Positions 26,823 to 35,515 are shown, counted from the stretch's first letter. The stretch is 64,000 bases of DNA from Flavobacterium microcysteis (GCF_006385255.1 NZ_VFJE01000056.1:434001-498000); one strand, 5' to 3'. Translations and numbers: made by a program. The notes: generated by a model from the sequence alone, not told the origin.

Positions 26823-28172
26823 ATGAATTTGAATCAGATACATAACGTTTACTTTATCGGAATCGGCGGGATCGGAATGAGTGCTTTGGCACGCTATTTC
26901 AAGGCTATCGGTAAAAACGTATCTGGATATGACAAGACGGAAACAGAGCTAACAAAAGAACTGGAAGCTTTAGGAATAGAAATTCATTTTGAAGATAGCA
27001 TTGCTTTAATTCCAAAAGACTATTATGCGGAAAATACGCTGGTCATAATAACGCCTGCGGTTCCAAAAACGCATTCGGAATGGAACTATTTCCTTGAAAG
27101 AGAATATCAGGTCAAGAAAAGAGCTGAAGTATTGGGAATAATTACAAAAGACACCTTCTGTTTTGCTGTAGCAGGAACACACGGAAAAACCACTACATCG
27201 AGTATTTTAGGACATATTCTGTATGAAAGTGGAGCAGATGTTACGGCATTTTTGGGAGGAATCGTAGAAAACTATAATTCCAACCTAATTGGTAGCGGGA
27301 AAACAGTAACAGTTGTTGAAGCTGATGAATTTGACCGCTCATTCTTGCATTTGTATCCGGATATCGCATGCGTAACCTCTATGGATGCAGATCATTTGGA
27401 TATATACGGCGATACGGCTTCAATCGAAGCATCTTTTGTTGAATTTGCGGATAAAGTAAAAGATAAGGAAAAACTATTTGTTGTAAAAGATCTTCCGTTG
27501 GAAGGAATTTCTGTAGCAGTAAATGAGGAGGCAGATTACAAGGCCTTCAACATACGAATTGAAAACAGTGCCTATGTTTTTGATGTGCAGACGCCATCAG
27601 AAATCATAAAAGACATACGGTTTAATTTGCCGGGAAAACACAATTTAACGAACGCCCTTATAGCTTTGGCGATGGCATATACCTACGGCACCCCGACCGA
27701 GGCCATTGCCAAGGCATTATTTACATTCAAAGGCGTAAAACGTAGATTCTCCTATCAAATTAAAGAAGAAAATTTAGTTTATATTGATGATTATGCGCAT
27801 CATCCAACAGAAATAAATGCGGTGCATCAGGCGGTTTCGGAGCTATATCCGGAAGATAAAGTCCTGGCAATTTTTCAGCCGCATTTGTTTAGCAGAACCA
27901 AAGATTTTATCGACGGTTTTGCATCGAGCTTATCCGCTTTTGACGAAGTAATCCTTTTGGATATTTATCCGGCAAGAGAACTTCCGGTAGAAGGAGTAAA
28001 CTCAGCATGGTTGTTGGGAAAGATTGATAATCCGAATAAAAAACTGGTGTCAAAAGACAACCTGATTTCGGAAATTTTAAAAAGCGATGCTAAAGTTGTT
28101 GTGACAATCGGAGCAGGCGATATAGGAGAATTAGTGAAACCAATTAAACAAGCTTTACATGAAAAAGTTTAA
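26823..28172 (+). CDS. murC: UDP-MurNAc:L-alanine ligase MurC
   Basis: A 449-residue Mur ligase adding the first stem-peptide residue. N-terminal GIGGIGMSALAR, ATP loop GTHGKTTTSS, EADEFDRSFL, and C-terminal DDYAHHPTEI and FQPHLFSRTKDF are all intact. It overlaps ftsQ by 14 bases. Confidence 0.96.
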   Translation: MNLNQIHNVYFIGIGGIGMSALARYFKAIGKNVSGYDKTETELTKELEALGIEIHFEDSIALIPKDYYAENTLVIITPAVPKTHSEWNYFLEREYQVKKRAEVLGIITKDTFCFAVAGTHGKTTTSSILGHILYESGADVTAFLGGIVENYNSNLIGSGKTVTVVEADEFDRSFLHLYPDIACVTSMDADHLDIYGDTASIEASFVEFADKVKDKEKLFVVKDLPLEGISVAVNEEADYKAFNIRIENSAYVFDVQTPSEIIKDIRFNLPGKHNLTNALIALAMAYTYGTPTEAIAKALFTFKGVKRRFSYQIKEENLVYIDDYAHHPTEINAVHQAVSELYPEDKVLAIFQPHLFSRTKDFIDGFASSLSAFDEVILLDIYPARELPVEGVNSAWLLGKIDNPNKKLVSKDNLISEILKSDAKVVVTIGAGDIGELVKPIKQALHEKV

Positions 28173-28884
28173 CTGGACAAACATTAAATTGGTACTGATG
28201 TTCGCATTGGTGATTTTTCTGTATTCGTTCACTTCAAAGAGAAATGAAGAGCGAAAATTGAAAAAATATGTAGTAGAATTTGTCAATGAAAAAAGTCCAT
28301 TTATTACACAAGAAGCGGTTAATAAATTGTTAATAGAAAATAATGCAGCCCCTACCAGCATTCAAAAAGATGAATTAGATTTGAATAAGTTGGAGAAAAA
28401 CCTCAATAATCACAATATGATCGAAAAGTGTGAAGTATTTGTGAGTGTTGATGGTGTCCTAAAAGCAGTTGTGAAACAAAAGACGCCCGTAGCCCGGGTG
28501 TTTGACGGTAATGGTTCTTTTTATGTTGATTATGAAGGACATGAGATGCCATTATCAGACAATTTTACAGCTAGAGTTCCAATGGTTACGGGGGGTATTA
28601 GCAGTACAAATAAAGAAGAACTAAACAAGGTTTTTCGTTACATCTATGACGATGAATTTTTGCATAAAAATATCATTGGCATACAGGTTTTGCCGAATGG
28701 TAGCCTGAAAATGATGAACAGAAATTTTGATTATGTTATCGATTTCGGAAGAACCATCAATGTAGATAGGAAGTTCAAGAATTATAAAGCCTTTTTTCAA
28801 AAGGCAATTCAGGACAGTTTGATAAATAAATACAAGACAGTAAATCTGAAGTTTACACAGCAAGTAGTGTGCACCAAAAATTAG
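28159..28884 (+). CDS. ftsQ: cell division protein FtsQ
   Basis: A 241-residue bitopic protein: short cytosolic N-terminus, one membrane helix at about 9-24, then a POTRA-like and beta domain (KCEVFVSVDGVLKAVVKQKTPVARV, FYVDYEGHEMPLS). It bridges cytosolic Z-ring components and the periplasmic septal synthase. Sequence conservation is low, as usual for FtsQ; the assignment is supported by its place between murC and ftsA. It starts inside murC. Confidence 0.9.
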   Translation: MKKFNWTNIKLVLMFALVIFLYSFTSKRNEERKLKKYVVEFVNEKSPFITQEAVNKLLIENNAAPTSIQKDELDLNKLEKNLNNHNMIEKCEVFVSVDGVLKAVVKQKTPVARVFDGNGSFYVDYEGHEMPLSDNFTARVPMVTGGISSTNKEELNKVFRYIYDDEFLHKNIIGIQVLPNGSLKMMNRNFDYVIDFGRTINVDRKFKNYKAFFQKAIQDSLINKYKTVNLKFTQQVVCTKN

Positions 28885-28887
28885 GAT

Positions 28888-30279
28888 ATGGAAAAAGAGA
28901 GCATTGCAGTAGGTTTAGACATTGGGACAACCAAGATTGTCGCTATGATTGGCAAGAAGAATGAATACGGGAAACTTGAAATTTTGGGCGTTGGAAAATC
29001 CAAAAGCCTTGGTGTTGCAAGAGGCGTTGTTAATAACATTACACAAACGATTCAGTCAATCCAGCAAGCCGTTCACGAAGCGGAGGTGGATTCAGGTTAT
29101 AAAATAAAAGATGTTGTGGTTGGTATTGCCGGCCAGCACATCAGAAGCATACAGCATAGCGATTACATCAGCAGAAGCAATCCGGAAGAAGTAATCAGTG
29201 AAAATGATATTGATTTGCTAATCAATCAGGTGCACAAGCTGGCAATGCTTCCTGGAGAAGAAATTATTCATGTCCTGCCGCAAGAATTTAAAATTGACGG
29301 ACAGGCTGAAATCAAAGAGCCAATCGGAATGTACGGAGGAAGACTTGAATCAAGCTTCCATGTTGTGGTTGGACAGGCTTCATCCATCAGAAATGTTGGG
29401 CGTTGTATCAAAAGTTCAGGCTTGGATTTATCAGGCTTGACATTAGAACCGTTGGCTTCTGCAGATGCAGTATTGAGCCAGGAAGAAAAAGAAGCAGGTG
29501 TCGCTTTGATTGACATTGGAGGTGGAACCACAGATCTTGCTATTTTCAAAGACGGAATTATTCGCCATACGGCAGTAATTCCTTTTGGCGGAAATGTGAT
29601 TACCGACGATATCAAAGAAGGATGCTCTATCATAGAAAAACAAGCGGAACTGTTAAAAGTGAAGTTTGGTTCAGCATGGCCGGGAGAAAATAAAGACAAT
29701 GAGATTGTCTCAATTCCAGGCTTGAGAGGAAGAGAGCCGAAAGAGATTTCTTTGAAAAATCTATCCAAGATAATCCATGCTCGTGTAGTAGAGATTATCG
29801 ATCAGGTTTTTACCGAAATCAAGTCATACGGACATGAAGATCCTCGCAAAAAATTAATTGCAGGAATTGTTTTAACAGGAGGTGGGGCCCAATTGCAGCA
29901 TATCAAGCAATTGGTGGAATACATTACCGGAATGGATACAAGAATCGGTTATCCGAACGAACACTTGGCCGGAAATTCAGATGAAGAAATTTCAAGCCCA
30001 TTGTATGCGACAGCCGTTGGATTGGTGATGAACAGTATCAGAAACAATACCAGAAGTGCGGTGCCGTTGAATCAGGTTGAAGTTGAAAAAGCACCTCCGG
30101 TTCAGGTTCATAAAGAAGTAGTTGTTGAAACTACAACCCATTATGAAGAGGAAGTCAGCGTAGAGCAGCCGAAAAAAGCAGAACAAGTCAAATCTGCTTC
30201 TACGGAAGGCAGGATGAAAAAGTCGTTTTTCGACAAATACATCGACAAGATAAAAGAATTTTTAGATAATGCAGAATAG
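28888..30279 (+). CDS. ftsA: cell division protein FtsA
   Basis: A 463-residue actin-like ATPase that tethers FtsZ to the membrane. Phosphate-1 motif GLDIGTTKIV near residue 9, the SHS2/1C domain, phosphate-2 DIGGGTTDLA and adenosine motif GIVLTGGGAQL. A linker rich in Val/Glu ends in the amphipathic membrane-targeting helix (FFDKYIDKIKEFLDNAE). Three bases separate it from ftsQ. Confidence 0.95.
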   Translation: MEKESIAVGLDIGTTKIVAMIGKKNEYGKLEILGVGKSKSLGVARGVVNNITQTIQSIQQAVHEAEVDSGYKIKDVVVGIAGQHIRSIQHSDYISRSNPEEVISENDIDLLINQVHKLAMLPGEEIIHVLPQEFKIDGQAEIKEPIGMYGGRLESSFHVVVGQASSIRNVGRCIKSSGLDLSGLTLEPLASADAVLSQEEKEAGVALIDIGGGTTDLAIFKDGIIRHTAVIPFGGNVITDDIKEGCSIIEKQAELLKVKFGSAWPGENKDNEIVSIPGLRGREPKEISLKNLSKIIHARVVEIIDQVFTEIKSYGHEDPRKKLIAGIVLTGGGAQLQHIKQLVEYITGMDTRIGYPNEHLAGNSDEEISSPLYATAVGLVMNSIRNNTRSAVPLNQVEVEKAPPVQVHKEVVVETTTHYEEEVSVEQPKKAEQVKSASTEGRMKKSFFDKYIDKIKEFLDNAE

Positions 30280-30337
30280 GGCATAATTGCCAAACAGAAA
30301 TTAAAAAGAAAAGGAAAAGAAATTAAAACCAAATATT

Positions 30338-32269
30338 ATGATGAGCAACTCAGATTTTGGAAGCATTTCATTTGATTTACCTAAAAATCAATCAAATGTA
30401 ATTAAAGTAATTGGTGTTGGAGGAGGCGGAAGCAACGCGATCAACCATATGTTTCAGCAGGGGATTAAGGGAGTGGATTTTATCGTTTGTAATACAGATT
30501 CTCAAGCATTGCAAAACAGCTCTGTTCCTAATAAGATTCAGTTGGGAGTTAATCTCACGGAAGGTCTTGGTGCAGGAGCAAATCCTGAAGTTGGACAGCA
30601 GTCGGCTATAGAAAGTATTGCCGATATCGAGAAGATGCTTGACAGCAATACAAAGATGGTTTTTATCACGGCAGGAATGGGAGGCGGAACCGGAACAGGA
30701 GCTGCGCCAGTTATTGCTCAACTGGCTAAAGAAAGAGACATCCTTACAGTGGGGATTGTTACTATTCCGTTCCAGTTTGAAGGTAAAGTGCGTTCGGAAC
30801 AAGCTTTGCTTGGTGTTGAACGTTTGAGAAAACAAGTAGATTCGCTTATCGTAATCAACAATAATAAATTAAGAGAAGTATACGGAAACTTAGGGTTTAA
30901 AGCTGGTTTCTCAAAAGCGGATGAAGTTTTGGCAACAGCCTCAAGAGGTATTGCTGAAGTAATTACGCACCACTATACTCAAAACATCGACTTAAAAGAT
31001 GCCAAAACAGTACTGTCAAACAGTGGTACTGCAATTATGGGGTCTGCTACTGCAATTGGTGAAAATCGTGCTAAAGAAGCGATCATCGCAGCTTTGGATT
31101 CGCCATTGTTGAATGATAACAAAATCACTGGAGCCAAAAACGTATTGTTGCTTATCGTTTCTGGAAGTAATGAAATCACGATTGACGAAATTGGAGAAAT
31201 CAACGATCATATCCAAACTGAAGCTGGCTTCAATGCCAACATCATTATGGGGGTTGGTGAAGATGAAGCGCTTGGAGATTCTATTGCTGTAACAATTATC
31301 GCTACGGGATTTAACGTAGAGCAGCAAAACGAAATCGTCAATACAGAGCCAAAAAAAATTATCCACGCTTTAGAGGATGAGCAAAGAATGGGGCGTGACT
31401 TGTCGCAAAAACAAGTAGTGCCATCATTCAATTTTTCTCCTGCTCCTGTTGAAGAAAAAAAAGACACTGAAGAAAAGATTGTTTTTGCATTGGAAGACTT
31501 TGAAGTAGCTGAGGCAAAAATTGAAGAACCAGAAATGGCTTCGGATTTGGTAAAAACAACAGAATTCATCAAGAATATTGACGTAGAATTCCAGATAGTT
31601 TCACCAATCAGCGAGCACGAATTTTATATTACAACTCCTGAAGTGAGAGAAATGGAAGTGCGTGAGCCGGAATTTGTAGCCTATAAAGAAGAAGAGCAAA
31701 TTACATTCTCTTTTGACTTGCCAATTAAAAATGTTGAAGCGCCAAAAGAAGACAGAATTCTTTTCGAATTATCAAACGAAACTAAAGATATTAAGGTAAA
31801 CCAGCCAGTTCAGGTTGTTCCAGTAACAGAATTGAACGAAAAAGGTATCGTGAAGTATTCTTTAGAAGAATATATGGAAGTTGAAAACGAGCTGATTCAA
31901 TCTAAGCCTGTTGCTAAAGTTGAAGAGCCTGTAGATAGAGAGTTGGACTTGAAGATGAAGGTTGAAGAGCCTAAATTCAATAACACTTCTTTCGAAGAAA
32001 TCTCTCCGCTTGAAATGACTATCGAGCAGACTTTGAAAAAAAGAGCTGACGAAAGACGATTGAAGATGAAAGAATTTAACTATAAATTCCACAACAATCC
32101 ATCAAGAGTTGATGAGTTCGAAAAAGAGCCGGCATACAAAAGAATGGGAATCGATTTGAATCAAACCCAGGCTGATAATAGCAAGTCTAGGATGTCACTA
32201 GGAACGGATAGTAACGACGATTTACAATTGCGTTCAAATAATTCCTTTCTTCACGACAACGTAGATTAA
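30338..32269 (+). CDS. ftsZ: cell division protein FtsZ, long C-terminal linker
   Basis: A 643-residue tubulin homologue that forms the division ring. The GTP-binding loop GMGGGTGTGAAP is at 113-124 and the T7 catalytic region near 210-225. The GTPase body ends near residue 330. A very long, acidic Glu/Val/Lys-rich linker of about 270 residues follows, roughly twice the total length of E. coli FtsZ (383) minus its core; long linkers are known in Bacteroidota. Either of the two adjacent ATGs (30338, 30341) may be used. It is the last dcw gene and is followed by a strong terminator. Confidence 0.96.
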   Translation: MMSNSDFGSISFDLPKNQSNVIKVIGVGGGGSNAINHMFQQGIKGVDFIVCNTDSQALQNSSVPNKIQLGVNLTEGLGAGANPEVGQQSAIESIADIEKMLDSNTKMVFITAGMGGGTGTGAAPVIAQLAKERDILTVGIVTIPFQFEGKVRSEQALLGVERLRKQVDSLIVINNNKLREVYGNLGFKAGFSKADEVLATASRGIAEVITHHYTQNIDLKDAKTVLSNSGTAIMGSATAIGENRAKEAIIAALDSPLLNDNKITGAKNVLLLIVSGSNEITIDEIGEINDHIQTEAGFNANIIMGVGEDEALGDSIAVTIIATGFNVEQQNEIVNTEPKKIIHALEDEQRMGRDLSQKQVVPSFNFSPAPVEEKKDTEEKIVFALEDFEVAEAKIEEPEMASDLVKTTEFIKNIDVEFQIVSPISEHEFYITTPEVREMEVREPEFVAYKEEEQITFSFDLPIKNVEAPKEDRILFELSNETKDIKVNQPVQVVPVTELNEKGIVKYSLEEYMEVENELIQSKPVAKVEEPVDRELDLKMKVEEPKFNNTSFEEISPLEMTIEQTLKKRADERRLKMKEFNYKFHNNPSRVDEFEKEPAYKRMGIDLNQTQADNSKSRMSLGTDSNDDLQLRSNNSFLHDNVD

Positions 32270-32291
32270 CTAACTCAAACCAAAACCCGAT

Positions 32292-32329
32292 AACCCGAAA
32301 ATTGAATTGATTTTCGGGTTATTTTTTTT
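32292..32329 (+). terminator. terminator of the dcw operon after ftsZ
   Basis: AACCCGAAAAT (32292-32302) pairs with ATTTTCGGGTT (32310-32320) around a 7-base loop and is followed by an eight-T tract. It is the only strong terminator seen between mraZ and here. Confidence 0.85.
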
Positions 32330-32336
32330 ATCTTCG
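32329..32336 (+). promoter_or_regulatory. possible -7 box TATCTTCG for yqeY
   Basis: One mismatch to TAnnTTTG, immediately after the ftsZ terminator and 124 bases before yqeY. The same octamer precedes the mtfA-like gene at 36839. Confidence 0.35.
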
Positions 32337-32460
32337 CATCAGTTTAAAAGTAGGTTAAGGGTTTTTTGAAACGTGAAATAACAATGTTTTCAGAATCCAA
32401 AAGTTTTAGAATCCTGATTTTTAAATAATTCAATAAATAGAATAGAAAAGAACCATACCA

Positions 32461-32907
32461 ATGAGTTTACAAGATAAAATCAACGAAGAAATCAAAACGG
32501 CAATGAGAGCCAAAGACACAGTAAGTCTTGAATCTCTAAGAGCTGTAAAGTCTGCACTATTGCTTTTGCAAACTGACGCAGGTGCAAAAGAAATTTCTCA
32601 GGATGATGAAATCAAGCTTTTACAGCGCTTGGTAAAACAGAGAAAAGACAGTGCAAATATCTTTACTGAACAAGGTAGGGCTGATTTAGCTGAGCCAGAA
32701 TTGTTGCAGGCTGCTGTCATTGAAAAGTTTCTTCCGGCTCAATTAAGCGAAGAAGAAGTAGAAGCTGTTGTGGCAAAAATCATTGCTGAAACAGGTGCTT
32801 CAGGAATGGCTTCAATGGGAAAAGTTATGGGACAGGCTTCTGCAGAGTTGGCTGGTAAAGCTGACGGTAAGACTATCTCCACAATAGTGAAGAAATTATT
32901 GTCATAG
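32461..32907 (+). CDS. yqeY: GatB/YqeY domain protein
   Basis: A 148-residue helical protein of the YqeY family, homologous to the tRNA-binding tail of GatB but found alone. MSLQDKINEEIKTAMRAKD and LRAVKSALLLLQT are typical of the N-terminal half. It may associate with tRNA or the ribosome; its role is not established. A tRNA-Arg gene follows 21 bases after the stop. The last 70 bases of this gene, together with the tRNA, are repeated in diverged form at 35345-35503. Confidence 0.92.
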   Translation: MSLQDKINEEIKTAMRAKDTVSLESLRAVKSALLLLQTDAGAKEISQDDEIKLLQRLVKQRKDSANIFTEQGRADLAEPELLQAAVIEKFLPAQLSEEEVEAVVAKIIAETGASGMASMGKVMGQASAELAGKADGKTISTIVKKLLS

Positions 32908-33003
32908 ATTTACAATCGATAAAAAACTGACCGCGTAGTTCAACTGGATAGAATATCAGATTTCGGCTCTGAGGGTTGGGGGTTCGAACCCCTCCGCGGT
33001 CAC
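32838..33003 (+). repeat. direct repeat 1: yqeY 3' end plus tRNA-Arg
   Basis: The left copy of a duplication whose right copy is 35345-35504. The coding part (70 bases) aligns without gaps with seven mismatches; the gap to the tRNA is seven bases longer here; the tRNA parts differ by one substitution and one inserted base. Together the two copies bracket a 2.3-kb segment with two secreted-protein genes. Confidence 0.9.
32929..33002 (+). tRNA. tRNA-Arg (anticodon TCG)
   Basis: A full cloverleaf can be drawn. Acceptor GACCGCG/CGCGGTC is perfect; D stem GTTC/GAAT; anticodon stem TCAGA/TCTGA with loop TTTCGGC, giving anticodon TCG (reads CGA and related arginine codons); T stem GGGGG/CCCTC with one G-T pair and loop TTCGAAC. 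Discriminator base A, no encoded CCA. Confidence 0.93.
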
Positions 33004-33018
33004 AAACCTAAAAAATAC

Positions 33019-33060
33019 ACATTTATAGAGTTAAAAGGCTTTTACTCTATAAATGTTTTT
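33019..33060 (+). terminator. terminator after yqeY-tRNA-Arg
   Basis: ACATTTATAGAGT (33019-33031) pairs with ACTCTATAAATGT (33044-33056) over 13 bases, with AAAAG/CTTTT adding pairs inside the loop, followed by TTTT. Located inside the duplicated-end segment, so it belongs to the insert side. Confidence 0.7.
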
Positions 33061-33112
33061 ACTTCGGGTGATTACATAGTAATGGGTTAATTGACTAAAT
33101 GATTTACATTTT

Positions 33113-33538
33113 ATGAAAAAAATTTACTCGTTTATTTTTATTGCAAATAGTTTTATAGCATATTCTCAAAATATTGATTATAAAATTAATTCTGCTTCAA
33201 TTGGTAGCATGGATTTTGTTGTTGGAGTTACAGAAGTACAACTCACATACGCAATAGAATCGGAGGAAAATGTAATCCCCATAACAAATCCCAACTCCGA
33301 TTTTTCGAATCAATCCGGTTTTTCTTATTTTCCAAACCCTGTAGAAGACAAGCTGTATCTTTATAAGAAAAATAATAGCTCAAATTATGAAATAGAAGTT
33401 TATAATGAGCTTGGTCAATTCATCTTTAAAGAAACAATAAAAAATAATTATATCGATCTCTCATCTCTAATCAAAGGAATGTACTTGATAGTGCCAAAAC
33501 TTGAAGGAACTAAACCTTTTAAAGTTCTAAAAAAATAA
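33113..33538 (+). CDS. short exported protein with type IX secretion sorting domain
   Basis: A 141-residue protein: signal peptide 1-19 (ending AYSQ), a short stretch of about 50 residues without a recognised domain, and a type A type-IX-secretion C-terminal sorting domain at about 70-141 (YFPNPVEDKLYLYKK, VYNELGQFIF, IDLSSLIKGMYLIV, ending VLKK). Such domains send proteins through the T9SS to the cell surface. Having almost nothing but a sorting signal is unusual. It may be a remnant of a larger adhesin, or a true mini-substrate. It is four bases from the beta-helix gene. Confidence 0.83.
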   Translation: MKKIYSFIFIANSFIAYSQNIDYKINSASIGSMDFVVGVTEVQLTYAIESEENVIPITNPNSDFSNQSGFSYFPNPVEDKLYLYKKNNSSNYEIEVYNELGQFIFKETIKNNYIDLSSLIKGMYLIVPKLEGTKPFKVLKK

Positions 33539-33542
33539 TAGT

Positions 33543-35330
33543 ATGAAGAAAATTGTACTTTTAATTCTTTTTATGAATACTGCTATGTTGTATTCACAAG
33601 TGCCGCAAGCCATAAGCTATCAATCAATTGCATACAATTCTAGTAATATGCCAATTGTTAATGGTAACATAGGTATTAAAATAAGTATTCTTGACCTCAC
33701 TAGCACTGGAAGCGTACTATATAGTGAAAGGCATAGCAAGACAACAAACAGTCAAGGAAATTATAGTTTGAGTATTGGAGGTGGGACAGTTCTTTCGGGA
33801 AGTTTTAATGCAATTCCATGGGGCGTTGGAAATAAGTTTCTAAAAGTAGAGCTTGATCCAATAGGAGGAACTAATTATACCGCTTCCGGAACCACACAAT
33901 TTATGAGTGTTCCGTATGCTTTAAATAGCGGAACAACTATAAATGGGATAATAACAATTAAAAATATCGATGAATTAAGGTCAAGATTAACTACTGGGAA
34001 TAGTGAAGGAGATGTTTGTTATGTTAAAGACTATGTAGGAAATAATGATGGCGGCGGTGGGCATTTTGTATGGAGAATAAATGGTTTTTCAAATCTAGCA
34101 GATAATGGAGGGACTATTATTGTTCCAACTAGTGCAAATCCAACAAATGGTCGATGGGTAAGAAATGTAGAAGGAACGGCAATTAATGTAAAATGGTTTG
34201 GCATTTTAGGTGATGGTGTTACCGATTATTCGTCCAAATTAGAAGATTTAATAGCCACATTTAATTCAGACAATAAGGGTGTTAAAGTTTTATTCCCAAA
34301 AGGAGTTTATAGGTTGAAAGAAATAGAAGTTCCAACCGGATTTACCTTTTATGGCGAGCAAGGCGTAAGTCACGATTTGTCGTATCGTACTCCTGTTATA
34401 ATAAGACCTGCTTCTGGAGCTCAATATGTTTTTATGTTCTCAACTACTACAACTAATGCAAGTCTTGAAAATTTAAATATTGATGGTGACTTTCAAAATC
34501 CGACAGGGCAAAGCCTAATTGCAGGTGTCTTGTTTAATGGGACGGCTAATAGATTATATAATAATAATATTGTTTACTGCAAACAACATGCTGTAAAATC
34601 AACAAGTCTAAAGGTTTCTAGGATTGAAAATAATATGCTTCAAGGATTATTTGGCTCTGGCTTACCTTATGGTAATGATTCCTCACCTGATAATGGGCAT
34701 ATAGGGTCTTTGCATTTAACAAATACTACGGACTCTTGGATAATAAATAATGAAATTGGAATGTCTACCTCCTATGGTACGCTAAAAGACCTGACTAATA
34801 GAAAAGCAGTGGCTATATTAGGGAATAATCTTCACAACTCGATCATTAGTGGAAATGTTTTTGAAAACGGTGATAAAGGGGCCTATATAATGTATAGTAC
34901 TCAAAATAGATTTTCAAATAATAGGTATGAGTTCAATGGTAGTAGCGGTATGGAGATTTTAAATAATGCCGAAAGTATTTTTACAGGAGAATTTTTCTGT
35001 GGCAATAGCCTGTCTCAAGGTGGAAGATATGATGATTTAACTATTGATACAGCCTCAAGCGTAACACCTAATCAAAGTAGTGGGTTGACATTTATCAATC
35101 CTACTTTTGTAAAAGGGAATAATGGCGGATTGATACAGGAGGGAATTGATCCAGAAAGTAGGCTGCCAAGACATAATGTGACTAATTATGCGTCAAATTC
35201 GGGTGACTGGAAAATAACTTTTGTGGCGCCTTATTTTCAGGCTTTAAGTAGAAATAAAGATGCTCAAAATAATTCATTACCAGCAGTAAATACAAATACG
35301 CCCGCACAATCTCCCTATATGGTAAATTAA
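33543..35330 (+). CDS. secreted right-handed beta-helix protein (pectate-lyase-3/tail-spike-like)
   Basis: A 595-residue protein with a signal peptide (1-18, ending LYSQ). Residues 20-130 are a beta-sandwich module seen at the N-terminus of many Bacteroidota surface and tail-fibre-like proteins (PQAISYQSIAYN..., FMSVPYALNSGT). From about 220 the motif VKWFGILGDGVTDYSSKLED starts a right-handed parallel beta-helix of the pectate lyase 3/GH28-like type, with Asn-rich turns (NNIV, NNEIG, NNRYE). It lacks a sorting domain of its own. Probably binds or cleaves a polysaccharide; catalytic residues cannot be assigned. It lies within the duplicated yqeY/tRNA ends. Confidence 0.82.
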   Translation: MKKIVLLILFMNTAMLYSQVPQAISYQSIAYNSSNMPIVNGNIGIKISILDLTSTGSVLYSERHSKTTNSQGNYSLSIGGGTVLSGSFNAIPWGVGNKFLKVELDPIGGTNYTASGTTQFMSVPYALNSGTTINGIITIKNIDELRSRLTTGNSEGDVCYVKDYVGNNDGGGGHFVWRINGFSNLADNGGTIIVPTSANPTNGRWVRNVEGTAINVKWFGILGDGVTDYSSKLEDLIATFNSDNKGVKVLFPKGVYRLKEIEVPTGFTFYGEQGVSHDLSYRTPVIIRPASGAQYVFMFSTTTTNASLENLNIDGDFQNPTGQSLIAGVLFNGTANRLYNNNIVYCKQHAVKSTSLKVSRIENNMLQGLFGSGLPYGNDSSPDNGHIGSLHLTNTTDSWIINNEIGMSTSYGTLKDLTNRKAVAILGNNLHNSIISGNVFENGDKGAYIMYSTQNRFSNNRYEFNGSSGMEILNNAESIFTGEFFCGNSLSQGGRYDDLTIDTASSVTPNQSSGLTFINPTFVKGNNGGLIQEGIDPESRLPRHNVTNYASNSGDWKITFVAPYFQALSRNKDAQNNSLPAVNTNTPAQSPYMVN

Positions 35331-35344
35331 AAGCTACAAATGAT

Positions 35345-35414
35345 TTCTACAGAGTTGGCTGGTAATGCTGACGGTAAAATTATCTCTACAATCGTGAAGA
35401 AATTATTGTCATAA
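35345..35414 (+). pseudogene. diverged 3' fragment of a second yqeY
   Basis: Seventy bases aligning without gaps to the end of yqeY (32838-32907), with seven mismatches including TAG to TAA. In frame it reads STELAGNADGKIISTIVKKL then LS and stop, against SAELAGKADGKTISTIVKKL in the intact gene. An ATG at 35340 opens a 24-codon ORF across it by chance. It is part of the right copy of the duplication. Confidence 0.85.
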
Positions 35415-35428
35415 ACAATATATAAACT

Positions 35429-35503
35429 GACCGCGTAGTTCAACTGGATAGAATATCAGATTTCGGCTCTGAGGGTTGGGAGTTCGAACCCCCTCCGCGG
35501 TCA
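35429..35503 (+). tRNA. second tRNA-Arg (TCG) copy, probably impaired
   Basis: Identical to the tRNA at 32929 through acceptor, D and anticodon arms, but the T arm carries a G-to-A change (GGGAG instead of GGGGG) and one extra C on the 3' side. This leaves an A-C mismatch and an unpaired base in the T stem. It may be a pseudo-tRNA or a weakly functional copy. Confidence 0.7.
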
Positions 35504-35515
35504 CTAAAAAAGTAA

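Larger units (their letters stand above)
35345..35504 (+). repeat. direct repeat 2: yqeY 3' fragment plus tRNA-Arg copy
   Basis: Right copy of the duplication described at 32838-33003. About 10 percent divergence in the coding remnant indicates an old event or a donor from a related species rather than a recent tandem duplication. Confidence 0.88.

Noticed and set aside
33003..35344. prophage remnant, suggested by the tail-fibre-like N-terminal module of the beta-helix protein
   Set aside because: No other phage genes or integrase are present, and both proteins have signal peptides.
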